A stretch of 9,866 bases of DNA from Acidobacteriaceae bacterium (lineage in GTDB: Bacteria > Acidobacteriota > Terriglobia > Terriglobales > Acidobacteriaceae), in assembly GCA_030049955.1 (NCBI GenBank), contig JASIJX010000016.1:1-9866 (forward strand), in the 5' to 3' direction. A program made the position numbers and the translations under genes. Below the pieces are notes generated by a model. The model saw only the letters and a list, made by a program, of their open reading frames with translations, did not search any database and was not told the origin of the DNA. Shown here one piece after another: positions 7,611-9,866 of this stretch. Numbering within the stretch: the first letter of the stretch is position 1; each line of letters opens with the position of its first letter.

Positions 7611-7639
7611 GGGTTAAGAACCCTCCGATCTACTCGGAG
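7611..7639 (-). promoter_or_regulatory. Two leader hairpins covering the Shine-Dalgarno of the exported-protein gene
   Basis: On the minus-strand transcript, CUCCGA (7639-7634) pairs perfectly with UCGGAG (7628-7623) around a 5-base loop. Immediately after it, GGGUU (7623-7619) pairs with AACCC (7615-7611) around a 3-base loop. The Shine-Dalgarno GGAGGG (7626-7621) falls in the 3' arm of the first stem and the 5' arm of the second. The start codon follows at 7609. Such a fold would hide the ribosome-binding site and could make translation conditional on temperature, a protein or coupled events. This is structural inference from two short perfect inverted repeats. Confidence 0.45.
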
Positions 7640-7655
7640 TGAATCACCTCTTTGG

Positions 7656-7683
7656 CTTACACAAACCTGACAAGTTTCTGACA
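7656..7683. promoter_or_regulatory. Putative operator: three direct half-sites at 11-bp spacing
   Basis: CTTACA (7656-7661), CTGACA (7667-7672) and CTGACA (7678-7683) are each separated by exactly 5 bp, giving an 11-bp period, about one helical turn. OmpR/PhoB-family regulators bind tandem half-sites with this spacing, and a regulator of that family is encoded 66 bp downstream. The site sits in the 140-bp region between the divergent start codons, so it could control both the two-component genes and the minus-strand exported-protein/efflux genes. I could not place convincing -35/-10 hexamers on either strand. Confidence 0.6.
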
Positions 7684-7749
7684 TTCTCGCCTCGCCCGCT
7701 TGTCGATCGGATGTCGTTAAGGAATGATGAGAATGGAGCAAACTGGGAT

Positions 7750-8448
7750 ATGGCCGCCCGCCCTAAAATCCTGATCATCGAGGACGACCGGAGAATGTCG
7801 GATGCTCTTGTCTCCGGGATTGAGGCTGCAGGCTACGATGTCAACGCTGCAGGCACCGCGGAAGAAGGATTTTTCCTCCTTCATCAATGCCATCCTGACC
7901 TGCTGCTCCTCGACCTCACACTCCCTCAGCGCAACGGACTCGATATCCTACGGCAAATCCGCAGCGAAGGAACCGATGTGCGCGTCCTGATCCTTACCTC
8001 GCACAACACCGTTGAGGATCGGGTAACTGGTTTGCGCACCGGCGCGGACGATTTCCTCGGCAAGCCATTCTCCTTCGCCGAACTGCTCGCGAGGATCGAT
8101 GCTCTTCTGCGCCGCATTCTGCAGCCCCCAGCATCGACCAACCTCACAATCGGCGACCTTACGTTGGAGACGAAAACGAGAACGGCCGCCCGCGCCGGCG
8201 AGCCGCTCGAGCTCACCGCGCGCGAGTTCGACCTGCTTCTGTATCTGGCTGAAAACCGCGACCGGACAGTCTCACGCGAAATGCTTGCTAAAGATGTGTG
8301 GCGCGAAACCTCGCGATATACACCGATCGACAACGTCATCGATGTGCAGATCGCCCGGCTACGCAAGAAAATCGACGACCCCTACCCCATCAAGCTTCTA
8401 CAGACGGTTCGCGGAATCGGCTTCAGCCTGCGGGAGCCACAGCCCTGA
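7750..8448 (+). CDS. OmpR-family (CusR/CopR-like) DNA-binding response regulator
   Basis: The protein has 232 residues from ATG 7750, a normal length for the family. The receiver domain (about 6-118) shows the acidic pocket E11/D12/D13, the phospho-acceptor D55 in LLLLDLTLPQ, T83 and K105 (GKPF), all intact. The winged-helix DNA-binding domain (about 130-228) contains ELTAREFDLLLYLAENRDRT and NVIDVQIARLRKKID, then QTVRGIGFSLRE. This wording is closest in style to metal-responsive CusR/CzcR-type regulators, but that does not fix the signal. The frame is open upstream to 7639. I prefer 7750 because the receiver fold begins at once (PKILIIEDD) and GGAG lies 11 bp upstream. ATG 7711 is an alternative. 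The stop overlaps the kinase start by one base. It likely binds the 11-bp repeats just upstream and so regulates itself and the divergent genes. Confidence 0.94.
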   Translation: MAARPKILIIEDDRRMSDALVSGIEAAGYDVNAAGTAEEGFFLLHQCHPDLLLLDLTLPQRNGLDILRQIRSEGTDVRVLILTSHNTVEDRVTGLRTGADDFLGKPFSFAELLARIDALLRRILQPPASTNLTIGDLTLETKTRTAARAGEPLELTAREFDLLLYLAENRDRTVSREMLAKDVWRETSRYTPIDNVIDVQIARLRKKIDDPYPIKLLQTVRGIGFSLREPQP

Positions 8449-9863
8449 TGCCCTCGCCCCTCCGCCTGCGTACGAGATTGACCGTCTGGTATGTCTCAGT
8501 CCTTGCGGTGCTGCTGCTACTGTACGCAGCCCTTGTATTCGCATTCCAGTACGCCGTCCTCACCCGGCAGATGTTACACGACGAGGTGCAGGACATCGTG
8601 ACAGCAGAGGGGCTGCTCTATTTCGATCACCATGGAATTCTCGAACTCCAACAGAATTATTATTCTCGTCCCCAATCGCATTTGCTCGTCGATCGGCTCA
8701 TGGAGGTTCTCGATCTTTCCGGACGGGTTCTCTATCAGAGCTCCAATCTCCACGGGATGCCGCTCGGAGGTCGGTTACAAGATGGAGAAGGACAGACGGG
8801 ATTCAATGAGCGCATCGTGCGCTTGCAGGATGGAACTCACGCCCTGATCGTCAGCCATATTCACGCTATCAACGGGACAACCATGGTTATCCGCCTCGGG
8901 TATAGTCTTGTTCCCCTACGTGAGCGGATGCTTCAGTTTCTGATTCTGCTGCTGATTGCGGCGCCCATGGCCCTGGTCGTTGCCGGTGCTGCCGGGCAGG
9001 TGATTGCCAGACGCGGTCTGCGGCCACTGGAGAAAATGGCCGCTCACGCAGAAGGCATTACAGCCAGCAACCTCGATGATCGCCTTCAGATCGACAATCC
9101 GAATGACGAACTCGGCCAAATGGCCCGCGCCTTCAATCACCTCCTCGAGCGTCTCGAGCAGGCTTTCCAGCAGATGCGTCGCTTTACAGCCGATGCTGCA
9201 CATGAGCTGCGCACTCCGCTAGCCTCCATCCGAACGATGAGTGAGGTTGCCCTAGAGCAAAGCCCCAGCAAACTCCAATACAACGACGCACTGGCCAACA
9301 TCCTCGAGGAAACAGCGCGCCTGAATGAGACAATCGACGGTTTGCTATTGCTGGCGCGTGCCGAGACAAGCCAGCCCGGCCTTGAACAAATCGACTTTCC
9401 GGTTCGTGAGCTTGTAGACGAGGCGCTGAGCGTTCTCAGCGTACTGACGGAGGAGAAGCAGATCACAATCGTTCAGGAGAATGATTCGCCGGGAAACTGG
9501 ATTGTTCGCGCAGACCGCGTGCTGCTGCGCGTCGCTTTCATGAATGTGCTGCATAATGCTGTCAAGTTCTCCCCGCGCAATTCCGTTCTGCGGATTTCGT
9601 GGACGCACCGGAACGGCAACATTCGGATCGCTTTCCAGGATCAAGGCCCTGGCATCGCACCTGAGGAACGGGAAAAAGTTTTCGAGCGCTTCTTCACAGG
9701 CAGAACTCCTGCGACTGTATCGGGAACCGGGGCAGGCCTGGGGCTCTCCATCGCCAGGTTGATCGTCGATCGAGCTGGCGGACACATCTGGTTCGAGCCC
9801 GTGCAGTCCGGAGCGCGATGCGTGATGGAGTTCCCAGGCGGCGCGCCGACCTTTCAAACATAG
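8448..9863 (+). CDS. Membrane-bound sensor histidine kinase, partner of the adjacent response regulator
   Basis: The protein has 471 residues from ATG 8448, which shares its A with the regulator's TGA (TGATG), so translation is coupled. TM1 is at about 12-34 and TM2 at about 161-182. They enclose a periplasmic sensor of about 125 residues that contains at least eight histidines and no cysteine. A HAMP linker covers about 183-235. The dimerisation/phosphorylation domain has FTADAAHELRTPLAS with phospho-acceptor H252. The ATPase domain shows the N box (NVLHNAVKFSP, N370), G1 (DQGPGI, D398), F box (FERFF, 412) and G2 (GTGAGLGLS, 426-434), all intact. The 'RRFTADAAHELRTPL' wording is that of CusS-like, heavy-metal-type sensor kinases. 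The actual ligand is unknown. The frame is open upstream to 8298, inside the regulator gene, but that region is the regulator read out of frame. The gene ends 3 bp before the window edge. Confidence 0.95.
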   Translation: MPSPLRLRTRLTVWYVSVLAVLLLLYAALVFAFQYAVLTRQMLHDEVQDIVTAEGLLYFDHHGILELQQNYYSRPQSHLLVDRLMEVLDLSGRVLYQSSNLHGMPLGGRLQDGEGQTGFNERIVRLQDGTHALIVSHIHAINGTTMVIRLGYSLVPLRERMLQFLILLLIAAPMALVVAGAAGQVIARRGLRPLEKMAAHAEGITASNLDDRLQIDNPNDELGQMARAFNHLLERLEQAFQQMRRFTADAAHELRTPLASIRTMSEVALEQSPSKLQYNDALANILEETARLNETIDGLLLLARAETSQPGLEQIDFPVRELVDEALSVLSVLTEEKQITIVQENDSPGNWIVRADRVLLRVAFMNVLHNAVKFSPRNSVLRISWTHRNGNIRIAFQDQGPGIAPEEREKVFERFFTGRTPATVSGTGAGLGLSIARLIVDRAGGHIWFEPVQSGARCVMEFPGGAPTFQT

Positions 9864-9866
9864 GCT

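Noticed and set aside
7610..7741. N-terminal extension of the exported protein to ATG 7741
   Set aside because: It would place a polar 44-residue stretch before a good Sec signal, and would run through the operator repeats and leader hairpins. The start at 7609 has its own GGAGGG.
8298..8447. N-terminal extension of the sensor kinase into the regulator gene
   Set aside because: The added 50 residues are the winged-helix coding region of the regulator out of frame. The kinase starts naturally at the TGATG overlap, just ahead of TM1.

Overview
The window looks like chromosomal DNA from a Gram-negative (diderm) soil-type bacterium. It carries a complete tripartite RND efflux system (inner-membrane pump, lipoprotein adaptor, TolC-like outer-membrane channel), and its coding sequences are moderately GC-rich. 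The RND pump and the secreted protein beside it resemble proteins I associate with Acidobacteriota. That assignment is an inference from protein style and is not proven here.

Layout. Positions 1-85 hold the last codons of a gene that probably encodes a class-III aminotransferase (+ strand). An intergenic stretch leads to a complete tRNA-Pro(CGG) at 240-316. Directly after its 3' end, on the minus strand, is the decayed C-terminus of a tyrosine-recombinase integrase (352-635) with a single-base frameshift. This looks like the scar of an element that once integrated at the tRNA. A short non-coding stretch with a 16-bp tandem repeat follows.

Positions 744-7609 hold five genes in a row on the minus strand, in transcription order: a secreted protein of unknown function (7609-6833), a PII-like DUF190/UPF0166 protein (6784-6431), a TolC-family outer-membrane factor (6431-5121, GTG start sharing one base with the preceding stop), a lipoprotein membrane-fusion protein (5108-3888) and an RND permease (3863-744). 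Gaps are 48, -1, 12 and 24 bp, so the last four, and possibly all five, form one operon.

Divergently on the + strand is a two-component system: an OmpR/CusR-type response regulator (7750-8448) and a CusS-like sensor kinase (8448-9863), joined by a one-base TGATG overlap. The 140-bp divergent region contains three half-sites (CTTACA, CTGACA, CTGACA) spaced exactly 11 bp apart. This is the arrangement expected for an OmpR-family regulator binding as tandem dimers. On the minus-strand side, the leader of the secreted-protein gene folds into two small hairpins that cover its Shine-Dalgarno sequence.

Taken together, this reads as a self-contained, signal-responsive efflux module. The kinase senses an envelope cue, the regulator binds the shared divergent region, and the pump genes are expressed together with a PII-like protein and an exported protein. 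The exported substrate is not determinable from sequence. Points worth a second look are the DUF190 protein inside an RND operon, the altered proton-relay residues of the pump, the operator, the leader hairpins, a strong GC hairpin between the adaptor and pump genes, and the tRNA/integrase scar.
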